From Catenulispora pinisilvae (GTDB taxonomy: Bacteria; Actinomycetota; Actinomycetes; Streptomycetales; Catenulisporaceae), in assembly GCF_015356865.1 (NCBI RefSeq), contig NZ_JAAFZA010000083.1:1-38833 (forward strand): DNA of 38,833 nt. The letters are read 5' to 3'. A program made the position numbers and the translations under genes. Shown here in pieces: positions 16,043 through 24,457 of the stretch (positions are counted from its first letter, which is position 1; every line of letters begins with the position of its first letter). The notes under the pieces were generated by a model, which was not told where the DNA came from, did no database searches, and saw only the letters and a program-made list of their open reading frames with translations.

Positions 16043-16116
16043 CAAGACCACGCACTCTCAAGCACCGTTTCGCTCAAAACCATGCACCGCTCCCACCTAG
16101 TGAACCGGGCAGGTCC

Positions 16117-18504
16117 ATGCGATCCCTCCGTATCCTCCCGGCGGCCGCCCTCATAGCCGCCGTCATCCCCGTCTCCGCCGTCGTCGCACCACACACCGCG
16201 CAAGCCGCCGCGCACGACGCCACTCGCGCCGCCGCGGCCGCAACCCCAACCGCAGCCGCCTCCGGCCCGCCACAAACCGTCCCCGCCGTCCGTACCTGGA
16301 CCGCGGCGTCCGGCTCCGGCTCCTACGCCTGGACCGCGGCGAGCCGCGTCGTCATCGACCCGGCCTACGCCGGCCAACTCCAGGGCGACGCGAACACCTT
16401 CGCCACCGACCTGTCCGCCCTCGAAGGCCGCGTCGTCGGCGTGGCGCAGGGCCAGGCCGGTCCCGGCGACATCGCGCTGACGCTCGGCGGCCACCAGCCG
16501 ACCGAGGGCTACACGATGACTGTCGGCGGCGGCATCTCAATCCAGGGCAGCACCACCACCGGCGAGTTCTGGGGCACGCGCACCGTGCTCCAGCTGCTCC
16601 ATCAGGGTCCGACGATCGCCGCCGGCACCGCGACCGACTCCCCGGACAAGGCCGAGCGCGGGCTGATGCTGGACACCGGGCGCCGGTTCTTCGACGTGGC
16701 GTTCGTGGAGAACCAGATCCGCGAGATGTCCTACCTCAAGATGAACTACCTGCACCTGCACTTGTCGGACACCTACGGCTTCCGGCTGGAGAGCGACACC
16801 CACCCGGAGATCACCTCGCCGCAGCACTACTCCAAGCAGGACATCAAGGACATCATCGCGCTGGCGAACCAGTACCACGTGACCGTCGTCCCGGAGATCG
16901 ACATGCCCGGGCACATGGACGCGATCCTGTCCGCCGAGCTGGGCATCGGCCACGACTACCGGCTCAAGGACAGCTCGGGCAACGCCAGCTCCAGCTACAT
17001 CGACCTGACCATCCCCGGCGCCCGGCAGCTGATCAGTGACCTGATCAATGAGTACGAGCCCTTGTTCACCAACAGCCCGTACTGGCACCTCGGGGCCGAC
17101 GAGTACGTGACCAACTACAGCTCCTACCCGCAGCTGCTCACCTACGCCCAGCAGAACTACGGCGCGAACGCCACCGCGAAGGACACCTTCTACGGCTTCG
17201 TGAACTGGGCCGACGGCATCGTGCGGACCGGCGGCAAGACGATGCGGATGTGGAACGACGGCCTGAAGTCCGGCGACGGCACGATCACCGTCAACCCGGA
17301 CATCATCGTCGAGTACTGGAGCAACACCGGCCTGTCCCCGCAGCAGGTCATCGACGCCGGGCACACGATAGCCAACGAGGCGTACACGCCGACGTACTAC
17401 GTCTACGGCGGCCCGAAGCCGGACACGACGTGGATGTACGAGTCCTGGAACCCGGACCTGTTCGACGGTTCGGCCACGATCACCAACGACGCCGCGAATC
17501 TCGGCGCCCTGATTCACGTCTGGTGCGACAGCCCGGGCGCGGAGACCGAGGACCAGACCGCCGAGGGCATCAAGTACCCGATGCGCGACCTGGCGCAGAT
17601 GACGTGGAACACCCCGAAGCTGGTCCCCACCTACGCCGCGTTCGTCCCGATCATGGACGCCGTCGGCCGCAACCCGCTCTACCCGAAGCCGACCATCGCC
17701 GGCGACCTGGCGCAGGGCAAGCCGACCACGGCTTCCAGCATCGAGACGCCGAACTTCCCCGCCGCGAACGCCACCGACGCCGATCTGAGCACCCGCTGGT
17801 CGAGCCAGTACGTCGACCCGACGTGGCTCCAGGTGGACCTCGGCTCGGTGCAGACCGTGAACCGCGTGGTGCTGGCCTGGGAGACGGCCTACGGGAAGAA
17901 CTACCAGATCCAGCTGTCGAACGACGGCACCAACTGGACCACCGTCTACACGCGTAGCAACGGCACCGGCGGCACAGAGACGTTGACGTTCCCGGACGCC
18001 ACCGGCCGCTACCTCCGCATGGACGGCACGGCCCGCGGCACCCAATACGGCTACTCGCTCTGGGAGTTCGAGGCCTTCGACGACACCGACTCCGGCGTCC
18101 GCGGCACCCACACGATCACCACGGGCACCCAGGCCCTGGACGACCCGGCCAGCTCCACAGCCACCGGCACCCAGCTCATCACCTGGGGTCTACAGGGCGG
18201 CAAGAACCAGCAGTGGACCTTCACTGAGCAGGCCGACGGCTCCTACCAGCTCACCAACGGCGTTTCGGGGCTGTGCATGGACGTGACCGGCAGCTCCTCG
18301 TCGCCCGGCGCGGCCGTGATCCAGTGGACGTGCACCGGGAACGCGAACCAGCACTGGAACGTGACGGCGCTGGCCGGCGGCGGCTACACGATCGCCTCGG
18401 CGAACAGCGGTCTGCTGCTGACCACGGCGTCCACGGCGAACAACGCGCTGGTGACGCAGGAGAGCAAGAGCGGGAGCGCGTTGCAGCACTGGACGATCAG
18501 CTAG
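16117..18504 (+). CDS. Secreted GH20 beta-N-acetylhexosaminidase with F5/8C and ricin-B domains
   Basis: 795 residues from ATG 16117, where a Sec signal peptide begins (MRSLRILPAAALIAAVIPV, cleavage near AQA-A at about 32). An N-terminal GH20b-like domain is followed by the GH20 barrel: RGLMLDTGRRFFDV, MNYLHLHLSDTYGFRLE, VVPEIDMPGHMDA and HLGADEYV, which carries the Asp-Glu pair (328-329) used in substrate-assisted catalysis. A discoidin/CBM32 domain follows (about 529-653), then a ricin-type lectin repeat domain (about 660-795, QxW motifs). The enzyme should release GlcNAc from chitin oligomers or glycans outside the cell. The open frame extends upstream, but that part is antisense-like and overlaps the hydrolase gene. 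A DasR-like site precedes the gene. Confidence 0.95.
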   Translation: MRSLRILPAAALIAAVIPVSAVVAPHTAQAAAHDATRAAAAATPTAAASGPPQTVPAVRTWTAASGSGSYAWTAASRVVIDPAYAGQLQGDANTFATDLSALEGRVVGVAQGQAGPGDIALTLGGHQPTEGYTMTVGGGISIQGSTTTGEFWGTRTVLQLLHQGPTIAAGTATDSPDKAERGLMLDTGRRFFDVAFVENQIREMSYLKMNYLHLHLSDTYGFRLESDTHPEITSPQHYSKQDIKDIIALANQYHVTVVPEIDMPGHMDAILSAELGIGHDYRLKDSSGNASSSYIDLTIPGARQLISDLINEYEPLFTNSPYWHLGADEYVTNYSSYPQLLTYAQQNYGANATAKDTFYGFVNWADGIVRTGGKTMRMWNDGLKSGDGTITVNPDIIVEYWSNTGLSPQQVIDAGHTIANEAYTPTYYVYGGPKPDTTWMYESWNPDLFDGSATITNDAANLGALIHVWCDSPGAETEDQTAEGIKYPMRDLAQMTWNTPKLVPTYAAFVPIMDAVGRNPLYPKPTIAGDLAQGKPTTASSIETPNFPAANATDADLSTRWSSQYVDPTWLQVDLGSVQTVNRVVLAWETAYGKNYQIQLSNDGTNWTTVYTRSNGTGGTETLTFPDATGRYLRMDGTARGTQYGYSLWEFEAFDDTDSGVRGTHTITTGTQALDDPASSTATGTQLITWGLQGGKNQQWTFTEQADGSYQLTNGVSGLCMDVTGSSSSPGAAVIQWTCTGNANQHWNVTALAGGGYTIASANSGLLLTTASTANNALVTQESKSGSALQHWTIS

Positions 18505-18530
18505 TCAAGGCAAGGTTCTCCGGTCACATC

Positions 18531-18575
18531 GACCCTGTTCGCATCAACTCTGTTCAGATCGACTCTGTTGAGATC
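18531..18575. repeat. Three tandem 15-bp repeats
   Basis: Three adjacent copies of a unit close to GACTCTGTTGAGATC lie between the converging hexosaminidase and GNAT genes. Successive copies differ by two to three bases. Confidence 0.85.
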
Positions 18576-18583
18576 GGCCCACA

Positions 18584-19051
18584 TCAAAGTTCCAAGGCGT
18601 ACCGGTTCAGCGTCCGCCCGGGGATGGAGCCCGAAGGCACCACTCCGACACGGACGAAGCCCATCGCCTCATAGAACGGCTCGGCGTTGGGGTCCGCATC
18701 AAGCACGAGGGTGCGGAACCCAGCGCCGCGCGCCATCGCGACCATGTGGCGGAACAACCGGCCGCCCACGCCTTTGCCGATCAGATCGGGGTCGACGAAC
18801 AGCTTCCCCAACTCGCCCTCCGGCGGTTCGCCGTCCAGCGAGGCGACGCCGACCACCCGTCCCGCGATCTCGGCGACCGTGAGGCGGGAGGGGACCACCT
18901 CCTCGGCGTGGAGCGTCAGCTCCGCCCGGCAGCGCTCCATGAACTCCGCGCTGTAGCCCCAATGGGCCTTGGAGCGCAGGACCAGCTCGGTCAGCGCCCC
19001 CACCTCGTCCGTCCGGGCCGGCCGCACCGTCACGTCCACCACGTCCACCAC
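18584..19051 (-). CDS. GNAT family N-acetyltransferase
   Basis: A 155-residue single-domain GNAT protein. It begins with the beta-1 strand VTVRPARTDEVGALTELVLRS in two parts and carries the acetyl-CoA-binding motif A LFVDPDLIGKGVGGRLFRHM (the R/Q-x-x-G-x-G/A form as GKGVGG). The C-terminal motif B-like DADPNAEPFYEAMGFVRVG is typical of small-molecule acetyltransferases. The acceptor is unknown. I chose GTG at 19051, preceded at 9 bases by GGAG. The longer open frame to 19270 runs through the promoter of the divergent propeller gene and is not credible. Its ribosome-binding region overlaps the conserved block shared by the two propeller genes. Confidence 0.85.
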   Translation of the reverse strand: MVDVVDVTVRPARTDEVGALTELVLRSKAHWGYSAEFMERCRAELTLHAEEVVPSRLTVAEIAGRVVGVASLDGEPPEGELGKLFVDPDLIGKGVGGRLFRHMVAMARGAGFRTLVLDADPNAEPFYEAMGFVRVGVVPSGSIPGRTLNRYALEL

Positions 19052-19056
19052 TGTGT

Positions 19057-19122
19057 TTTTCTCCCGCCGGCCTTGGATTCTGCTTGGAAAAGCTCGACTC
19101 GTGCCCGCATCTGAGAGATAAC
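19057..19122 (+). promoter_or_regulatory. Conserved upstream block, copy 1 (propeller gene 1)
   Basis: TTTTCTC-N7-CCTTGGATTCTGCTTG-N5-GCTCGACTC-N11-TGAGAGATAAC. The same ordered blocks occur before propeller gene 2. Within it, TTGGAA and GCATCT at 17-bp spacing could be the -35 and -10 boxes. It lies 37 bp before the GTG start. Confidence 0.7.
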
Positions 19123-19158
19123 TCTCGGGCATCCCCGCCACCCTCGAAGGGAGTACCT

Positions 19159-21636
19159 GTGAGACTCCGCAAAACCCTACTCGCGACGCTCGCCGCGGGC
19201 GCGTTGGCCTGCGTCGGCGCCCTCGCGCCGGGCAGCGCCTCGGCCACGCCGCCGAGTGCCGGTTACACAATCGGGATCGGTTCGAACGGCACGTTCTCGG
19301 CCCAGTCCGACTCTCCGGCCGGGGCCTTCGTCGACCGGGACGGCACGTTCTACTTCCAGGAGTCGTACTCGGGCTACGGGTCGACCGACAGCCGAGTGTG
19401 GCAGTTCTACTCCGGCAGCAACTTCGACGACGCCACCTTGAACTCCACGATCAGCAACTCGGTCAACCCCACCAACTCCCAGGACGCGAACAACAACACC
19501 ACCTGGCGCTGCGACAACAGCCCGACCGGCGTCACCGCCACCAGCGCCGGTTCCGGCTCCGGCTACACGCAGCCGAACTTCTGCGACCTGATCGGCACGT
19601 GGGTGGACCCGGACACCGGGAACTGGATCGGCCTGGTGCACAACGAGTTCACGCCGCAGCCCTTCGGCGACGGCCTGCACTACGACGCCATCGACTACGC
19701 GGTGTCCACCGACCGGGGTATGACCTGGAAGATCGAGGGCCACGCGATCACCTCGCCCTACAGCACCACCCGCAACGACACGACCGCGTTCCCGAACCAG
19801 ACCTACTACTACGGCGACGGCGACCAGCGGCTGTACGTCGACACCGCATCAGGCTACTTCTACGTCTACTACGGCTCACGCGTCGTCCCGAAGGGCGGCG
19901 TCGCCGGCAGTACCGGCGGCCTGGCCCACGTGGCCCGGGCCCCGATCAGCGGCAAGATGGCGACCGGCACCTGGCAGAAGTGGTACAACGGCAGCTGGTC
20001 GCAGCCCGGCGTCGGCGGCCAGGAGAGCAACATGGAGCCGGTCGACTCCACAAACCCCACCGGCTACACCGACCCGGCCCACGACTACAACCCCGCCAAC
20101 ACCGGGACCGTGGACCAGCAGGTGTCGGCCGGGGAGCTGCCCTCGAAGTCGCCGCTGTTCATCATGAACATCACCTACGACGCCTACCTCGGCCTGTACC
20201 TCGGCACGCCCGAAGTGATATCCGGCACCGCTCCGCAGCAGTATTACGTCACCGACGACCTGTCGACGCAGAAGTGGTACTACATAGGCGACTCAGGATC
20301 CAACTACACACAGGGATCCTGGTACCGCTGGTTCGCCGACAGCGGCAACAAGTGGGACCCGAGCATCGTCGGCAAGTCGTTCCGCGCGTACTGCTCGGTG
20401 GCCTGTGTGAACAACGCCGGCTCGCTCTACACCAACGAGACGATCGACTCCACCGCCCCGGCGCAGCCGCCGATCGACACCGCCAAGACCTACACGATCG
20501 GCACCTCGGCCGGCCGAGTGCTGGCCCAGGTCGCGAGCAGCTCGGCGACCACGTCCGACGCCGCCGCGAGCGGCTCGGCGCTGGAAGGCTGGCAGTTCAC
20601 GGCCAACGGCGACGGCTCCTACCGCGTCACCAACGCCGGCACCGGCCAGGCCCTCGGCGTCAACTCGGCGTCGACCGCCAGCCGGGCCTGGGGCACCGCA
20701 CCGACCGCGACGGCATTGTCCGGCGCTACCGGCAGCGTCGGGCAGCAGTGGTGGATCGTGCCGGTGACCGGGCAGAGCGGAAACTACAAGCTGGTCAACA
20801 GGTACAGCGGCCTGGTCGTCGCGCTGTCGTCGACCACCTCGCGGCTGGCCGAGACCACACCGGCGCGCGCCTGGAACGACACCTCGGGCAGCAGCGTCGG
20901 CGGCGGCCGGACCGCGGCCGAGCAGGCGCTGGCGTTCACCCCGACGACGTCGTCGGGTGCTGAGACGGTGACCGTGGCGAACCCGGGGACGCAGACCACG
21001 GCGGTGAAGACCGCGGCCTCGTTGCAGATCACGGCCTCCGACAGCCGGAACAATGCCCTGACGTACTCCGCGACCGGCCTGCCCGCCGGGCTGTCGATCA
21101 GCGCCTCGGGCCTGGTCTCCGGCACGCCGACCGCGACCGGTTCGTCGAGCGTGACGGTGACCGCGTCGTCCGGGACCGCGAGCGGTTCGACGACGTTCAG
21201 CTGGACGGTCGGCTCGGCGCCGGTGAGCTTGAATAGCACGCACACGCTGATCGCTTCGGGTCAGGCGTTGGACGATCCGAACCATTCGACGGCTACGGGA
21301 ACGCAGCTGGACACGTGGACGCCGAACGGCGGCTCGAACCAGAACTGGGTGTTCACCCAGCAATCGGACGGTTCGTACCAGATCGTGAACCAAGAGTCGC
21401 AGCTGTGTATGGATGACAACGGCGGGTTCACGACCACCGGCAACGCGGTGATCCAGTGGACCTGCACCGGCAACGACAACCAGCACTGGACGGTGGCCCA
21501 GGCGCCGAACGGCGGGTACACGGTGACGAACGTGCACAGCGGCCTGCTGGTGACCACCGCCTCGACGTCGAACGGCGCGCTGGTGACCCAGGAGACGAAC
21601 AGCGGGTCGGCGCTCCAGCAGTGGACGATCGGCTGA
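19159..21636 (+). CDS. Secreted Asp-box beta-propeller protein with Ig-like and ricin-B domains (copy 1)
   Basis: 825 residues from GTG 19159, preceded by GAAGGGAG. A signal peptide ends at ASA-TPP (about residue 31). Residues about 35-437 form a propeller-like domain with a sialidase-type Asp box STDRGMTW (183-190). It also contains short aromatic and Asp-rich motifs such as YDAIDYAVS, YGDGDQRLYVD and NITYDAYLGLY, all kept in the neighbouring paralogue. A ricin-like trefoil (about 443-595), a He_PIG-type Ig domain (LTYSATGLPAGLSIS, about 603-689) and a second ricin-type domain with QxW motifs (about 692-825) follow. The catalytic activity is not known: glycosidase or glycan binder are both possible, and sialidase activity is not shown. 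It is one of three adjacent secreted proteins with similar C-terminal lectin modules. Confidence 0.85.
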   Translation: MRLRKTLLATLAAGALACVGALAPGSASATPPSAGYTIGIGSNGTFSAQSDSPAGAFVDRDGTFYFQESYSGYGSTDSRVWQFYSGSNFDDATLNSTISNSVNPTNSQDANNNTTWRCDNSPTGVTATSAGSGSGYTQPNFCDLIGTWVDPDTGNWIGLVHNEFTPQPFGDGLHYDAIDYAVSTDRGMTWKIEGHAITSPYSTTRNDTTAFPNQTYYYGDGDQRLYVDTASGYFYVYYGSRVVPKGGVAGSTGGLAHVARAPISGKMATGTWQKWYNGSWSQPGVGGQESNMEPVDSTNPTGYTDPAHDYNPANTGTVDQQVSAGELPSKSPLFIMNITYDAYLGLYLGTPEVISGTAPQQYYVTDDLSTQKWYYIGDSGSNYTQGSWYRWFADSGNKWDPSIVGKSFRAYCSVACVNNAGSLYTNETIDSTAPAQPPIDTAKTYTIGTSAGRVLAQVASSSATTSDAAASGSALEGWQFTANGDGSYRVTNAGTGQALGVNSASTASRAWGTAPTATALSGATGSVGQQWWIVPVTGQSGNYKLVNRYSGLVVALSSTTSRLAETTPARAWNDTSGSSVGGGRTAAEQALAFTPTTSSGAETVTVANPGTQTTAVKTAASLQITASDSRNNALTYSATGLPAGLSISASGLVSGTPTATGSSSVTVTASSGTASGSTTFSWTVGSAPVSLNSTHTLIASGQALDDPNHSTATGTQLDTWTPNGGSNQNWVFTQQSDGSYQIVNQESQLCMDDNGGFTTTGNAVIQWTCTGNDNQHWTVAQAPNGGYTVTNVHSGLLVTTASTSNGALVTQETNSGSALQQWTIG

Positions 21637-21713
21637 CGGCGGCGTCCTCGGACGGCAGCGTTCCTCTGACGGCGGCGTCGCCCTGACGGCGGCGTTGCCC
21701 GCCGAACACCGCG

Positions 21714-21742
21714 GGCGCCCGGGTCACGATGACCCGGGCGCC
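21714..21742 (+). terminator. Terminator after propeller gene 1
   Basis: A perfect hairpin with 13-bp arms (GGCGCCCGGGTCA and its complement) and a 3-nt loop is followed by TGCACTTTTCTC. Three copies of CTGACGGCGGCGT lie between the stop codon and the hairpin (from about 21633, 21665 and 21683). Confidence 0.85.
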
Positions 21743-21747
21743 TGCAC

Positions 21748-21814
21748 TTTTCTCATCATCGCCTTGGATTCTGCTTGATAGTGCTCGACTCTTTGCTCGA
21801 TATTGAGAGATAAC
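21748..21814 (+). promoter_or_regulatory. Conserved upstream block, copy 2 (propeller gene 2)
   Basis: TTTTCTC-N7-CCTTGGATTCTGCTTG-N5-GCTCGACTC-N12-TGAGAGATAAC. The conserved segments are identical to copy 1, and only the last spacer is 1 nt longer. TTGATA and GATATT at 18-bp spacing could be the promoter boxes. It begins directly after the terminator of the preceding gene. Confidence 0.7.
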
Positions 21815-21859
21815 CGTGTGGTACCACCGGATGAACGTTCAGAGTGGAACGGAGTACTC

Positions 21860-24367
21860 GTGCGACACCCCCGCAAGACCCTGGCCGCGGCGACCGCCGC
21901 CGCGACCGTCGCGGCCCTGGCGCTGCTGCCCTCGGGCCAGGCCTCGGCGGCGTCCGGAGCGGCCGGAGCGCCGCCGGCGTACCAGATCTCGATCGGCGCC
22001 GTGAACAGCTTCGCCTACCCGGACGACACCCCGGCGTCGGCCTATCTCGACACCGACGGCTCCTTCCACTTCCAGGAGTCGTACTCGCTGTACGCCAAGA
22101 CCGACCCGCGTTCCTGGGAGTTCTACAGCGGGACGAACTTCGATGACGCGACGCTGGACACCGGCCTGAGCAACGCGGTGAACCCGGCCAACTCCCAGGA
22201 CTCCAACAAGGACACCACCTGGCGCTGCAACAACAGCCCGACCGGGCTTGAGTCGACATACATGAACAACGGCACCGGCTACTACTCGCAGCGTAACTAC
22301 TGCGACCTGTCCGGCACCTGGGTCGACCCGGACACCGGCGACTGGTACGGACTGGTGCACAACGAGTTCACGCCGCAGCCCTTCGGCGACGGCCTGCACT
22401 ACGACGCCATCGACTACGCGGTCTCGCACGACCACGGCAAGACCTGGTCGATCCTGGGCCACGCGATCACCTCGCCGTACAGCACCACCCGAGGCGACAC
22501 CCAGGCCTTCCCGAACCAGGCGTACGACTACGGCGACGGCGACCAGCGCCTGTTCGTGGACACCGCATCAGGGTACTTCTACGTCTACTACGGCTCCCGC
22601 GTCGTCAACAAGCCGGGCACCGGCGGCACGCAGAACGGCGGCCTGGCGCACGTGGCCCGGGCCCCGATCAGCGGCAAGATGGCGGCCGGCACCTGGCAGA
22701 AGTGGTACAACGGCAGCTGGTCGCAGCCCGGCATCGGCGGCCTGGAGAGCAACATGGAGCCGGTGAGCGCCGCGGACCCCGCCGGCTACACCGACCCGGC
22801 GCACGACTACAACCCGGCCACCACCGGCACCGCCGACCAGCAGATGGCCGCCGGCAAGCTGCCGACCAAGTCGCCGCTGTTCATCATGAACATCACCTAC
22901 GACGCCTACCTGGGCCTGTACATCGGCGAGCCGGAGACGGTCGGCCAGACCGGCAAGGAACCGCAGCAGTTCTACGCCACCGACAACCTGGCGACCCAGA
23001 AGTGGCGGCTGATCGGCGACTCCGGCAGTTACGTGTCAGGGTCCTGGTACCGCTGGTTCGCCGACGCCGCGAACCAGTGGAGCCCGACGATCGTCGGCAA
23101 GACGTTCCGCTCCTACTGTTCGATCGCGTGCGCGACCTCGGACGGCGAGTACGCGGACGTCACGATCGGCACCTCGGCCCCGGCCAAGCCGGTCGTGAAG
23201 CCGGGTCAGAACGTGGTCATCAACAGCGGCAACGGCCGGGTGCTGGCGCAGAGTGCGGGCAGCTCGACGGTGACGTCGCTGGACGCGTACTACGGCTGGG
23301 CCCAGGCGGCGTGGAACATCGCGCCCACCGGCGACGGCTCGTACACCGTGGTGAACGCGGTGACCGGGGACGCGCTCGGCGTGGACTCCTCGAAGACCGC
23401 CTCGCGCGCCTGGGGCACGGACGCCTCCGCGACCCCGATCGGCGCCTCCGGCCCGACCGTGGGCCAGGAGTGGTTCGCGGTGCCGAACACCGCCTCCCCC
23501 GGCTCCTACCGCCTGGTGAACCGGGACAGCGGCCTGGCGCTGGGAATGTCGTGGGACAAGTCGCGCTCGGCGGAGACCACGCCGGTGCGCACCTGGACCG
23601 ACACCACCGGCAACGCGGTCGGCGGCGGCCGTCAGCCCTCGGAGCAGACGCTGACGTTCACCCCGGCCCACCCGGCTCAGGGCCCTGAGGTCGTGCACGT
23701 GGCGACGCCGGGGAACCAGGCCGGCGTGGTCGGAACGGCGGCGAGTGTGCAGGTGAACGGCAGCGACTCCAAGGACAAGGCCCTGCACTACTCGGCCACC
23801 GGACTGCCCGCCGGCCTGTCGATCGACGCCCACAGCGGTCTGATCAGCGGCACCCCGACCGCCTCCGGCACGTTCGCCACGACGGTCACCGCCTCGTCCG
23901 GCCACACCTCGGGCAGCGCCACGTTCACGTACGCGGTCAGCCCGAAGCCGGTGGACCTGTCGGGCGTGCACACGCTGACGGTGTCGGGGCAGGCGCTCCA
24001 GCCGCCGAACGGTTCGAAGAACGGCGGCGACCAGTTGGTGACCGGCACCGCGACGGCCGGCGCGGCTGGCCAGCAGTGGACGTTCGCGCGTCAGACGGAC
24101 GGCAGCTACACGCTGACGAACGGCGACTCGGGCATGTGCGCCGACGACAACGGCGGGAACACCGCTGCCGGGACCGCAGTGATCCAGTGGTCTTGCTCCG
24201 GCGGCGTGAACCAGCGGTGGACGGCGACGCAGCTGCCGTCGGGGTTGTGGACGCTGAAGAACAACCACACCGGATTGCTGATGACAAGCGCGTCAACGGG
24301 TAACGGTGCGCTGGTGGCGCAGGAGCCTGACAGTGGGTCAGCGCTTCAGGAGTGGACGCTGAGCTAG
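21860..24367 (+). CDS. Secreted Asp-box beta-propeller protein with Ig-like and ricin-B domains (copy 2)
   Basis: 835 residues from GTG 21860, with GGAG 5 bases upstream. The signal peptide ends near ASA-ASG. The domain order is the same as copy 1: propeller (about 40-447) with Asp box SHDHGKTW (189-196), ricin-like trefoil (about 450-603), He_PIG Ig domain (about 613-692) and C-terminal ricin-type domain (about 697-835). The propeller halves are strongly alike (shared HNEFTPQPFGDGLHYDAIDY, GTWQKWYNGSWSQPG and SPLFIMNITYDAYLGLY), and the C-terminal lectin module is more diverged. The pair therefore arose by tandem duplication, with the upstream block copied too. The first ricin-like module of each copy is poor in classical QxW motifs. 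Substrate and reaction are unknown. Confidence 0.85.
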   Translation: MRHPRKTLAAATAAATVAALALLPSGQASAASGAAGAPPAYQISIGAVNSFAYPDDTPASAYLDTDGSFHFQESYSLYAKTDPRSWEFYSGTNFDDATLDTGLSNAVNPANSQDSNKDTTWRCNNSPTGLESTYMNNGTGYYSQRNYCDLSGTWVDPDTGDWYGLVHNEFTPQPFGDGLHYDAIDYAVSHDHGKTWSILGHAITSPYSTTRGDTQAFPNQAYDYGDGDQRLFVDTASGYFYVYYGSRVVNKPGTGGTQNGGLAHVARAPISGKMAAGTWQKWYNGSWSQPGIGGLESNMEPVSAADPAGYTDPAHDYNPATTGTADQQMAAGKLPTKSPLFIMNITYDAYLGLYIGEPETVGQTGKEPQQFYATDNLATQKWRLIGDSGSYVSGSWYRWFADAANQWSPTIVGKTFRSYCSIACATSDGEYADVTIGTSAPAKPVVKPGQNVVINSGNGRVLAQSAGSSTVTSLDAYYGWAQAAWNIAPTGDGSYTVVNAVTGDALGVDSSKTASRAWGTDASATPIGASGPTVGQEWFAVPNTASPGSYRLVNRDSGLALGMSWDKSRSAETTPVRTWTDTTGNAVGGGRQPSEQTLTFTPAHPAQGPEVVHVATPGNQAGVVGTAASVQVNGSDSKDKALHYSATGLPAGLSIDAHSGLISGTPTASGTFATTVTASSGHTSGSATFTYAVSPKPVDLSGVHTLTVSGQALQPPNGSKNGGDQLVTGTATAGAAGQQWTFARQTDGSYTLTNGDSGMCADDNGGNTAAGTAVIQWSCSGGVNQRWTATQLPSGLWTLKNNHTGLLMTSASTGNGALVAQEPDSGSALQEWTLS

Positions 24368-24385
24368 TCGACAGCGGCTCAGCCG

Positions 24386-24430
24386 AACCGAGGCCGTCGC
24401 GGGGATTCCTTCGCGGCGGCCTCGGTTTTT
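24386..24430 (+). terminator. Intrinsic terminator after propeller gene 2
   Basis: AACCGAGGCCG pairs with CGGCCTCGGTT around a GC-rich inner loop, and the stem runs into TTTTT. It lies between the converging propeller 2 and HEAT-repeat genes and may serve both. Confidence 0.88.
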
Positions 24431-24457
24431 CGCCTTGTTCGGGGCGACGGCCGACTG

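Noticed and set aside
15175-16116. N-terminal extension of the hexosaminidase frame
   Set aside because: It overlaps the hydrolase gene in another frame, has Arg/Pro-rich shadow composition, and a clear signal peptide starts at 16117.
16537-18111. Leftward open frame of 524 codons
   Set aside because: Antisense to the hexosaminidase; Val/Gly/Arg-rich without domains.
19084-19158. TTG start for propeller gene 1 (and the equivalent TTG at 21803 for gene 2)
   Set aside because: These starts lie in the conserved upstream block and place residues before a normal signal peptide; the GTG starts have ribosome-binding sites.
19052-19270. Upstream extension of the GNAT frame
   Set aside because: It crosses the promoter block and the signal-peptide region of propeller gene 1; GTG 19051 fits the domain start and has GGAG.
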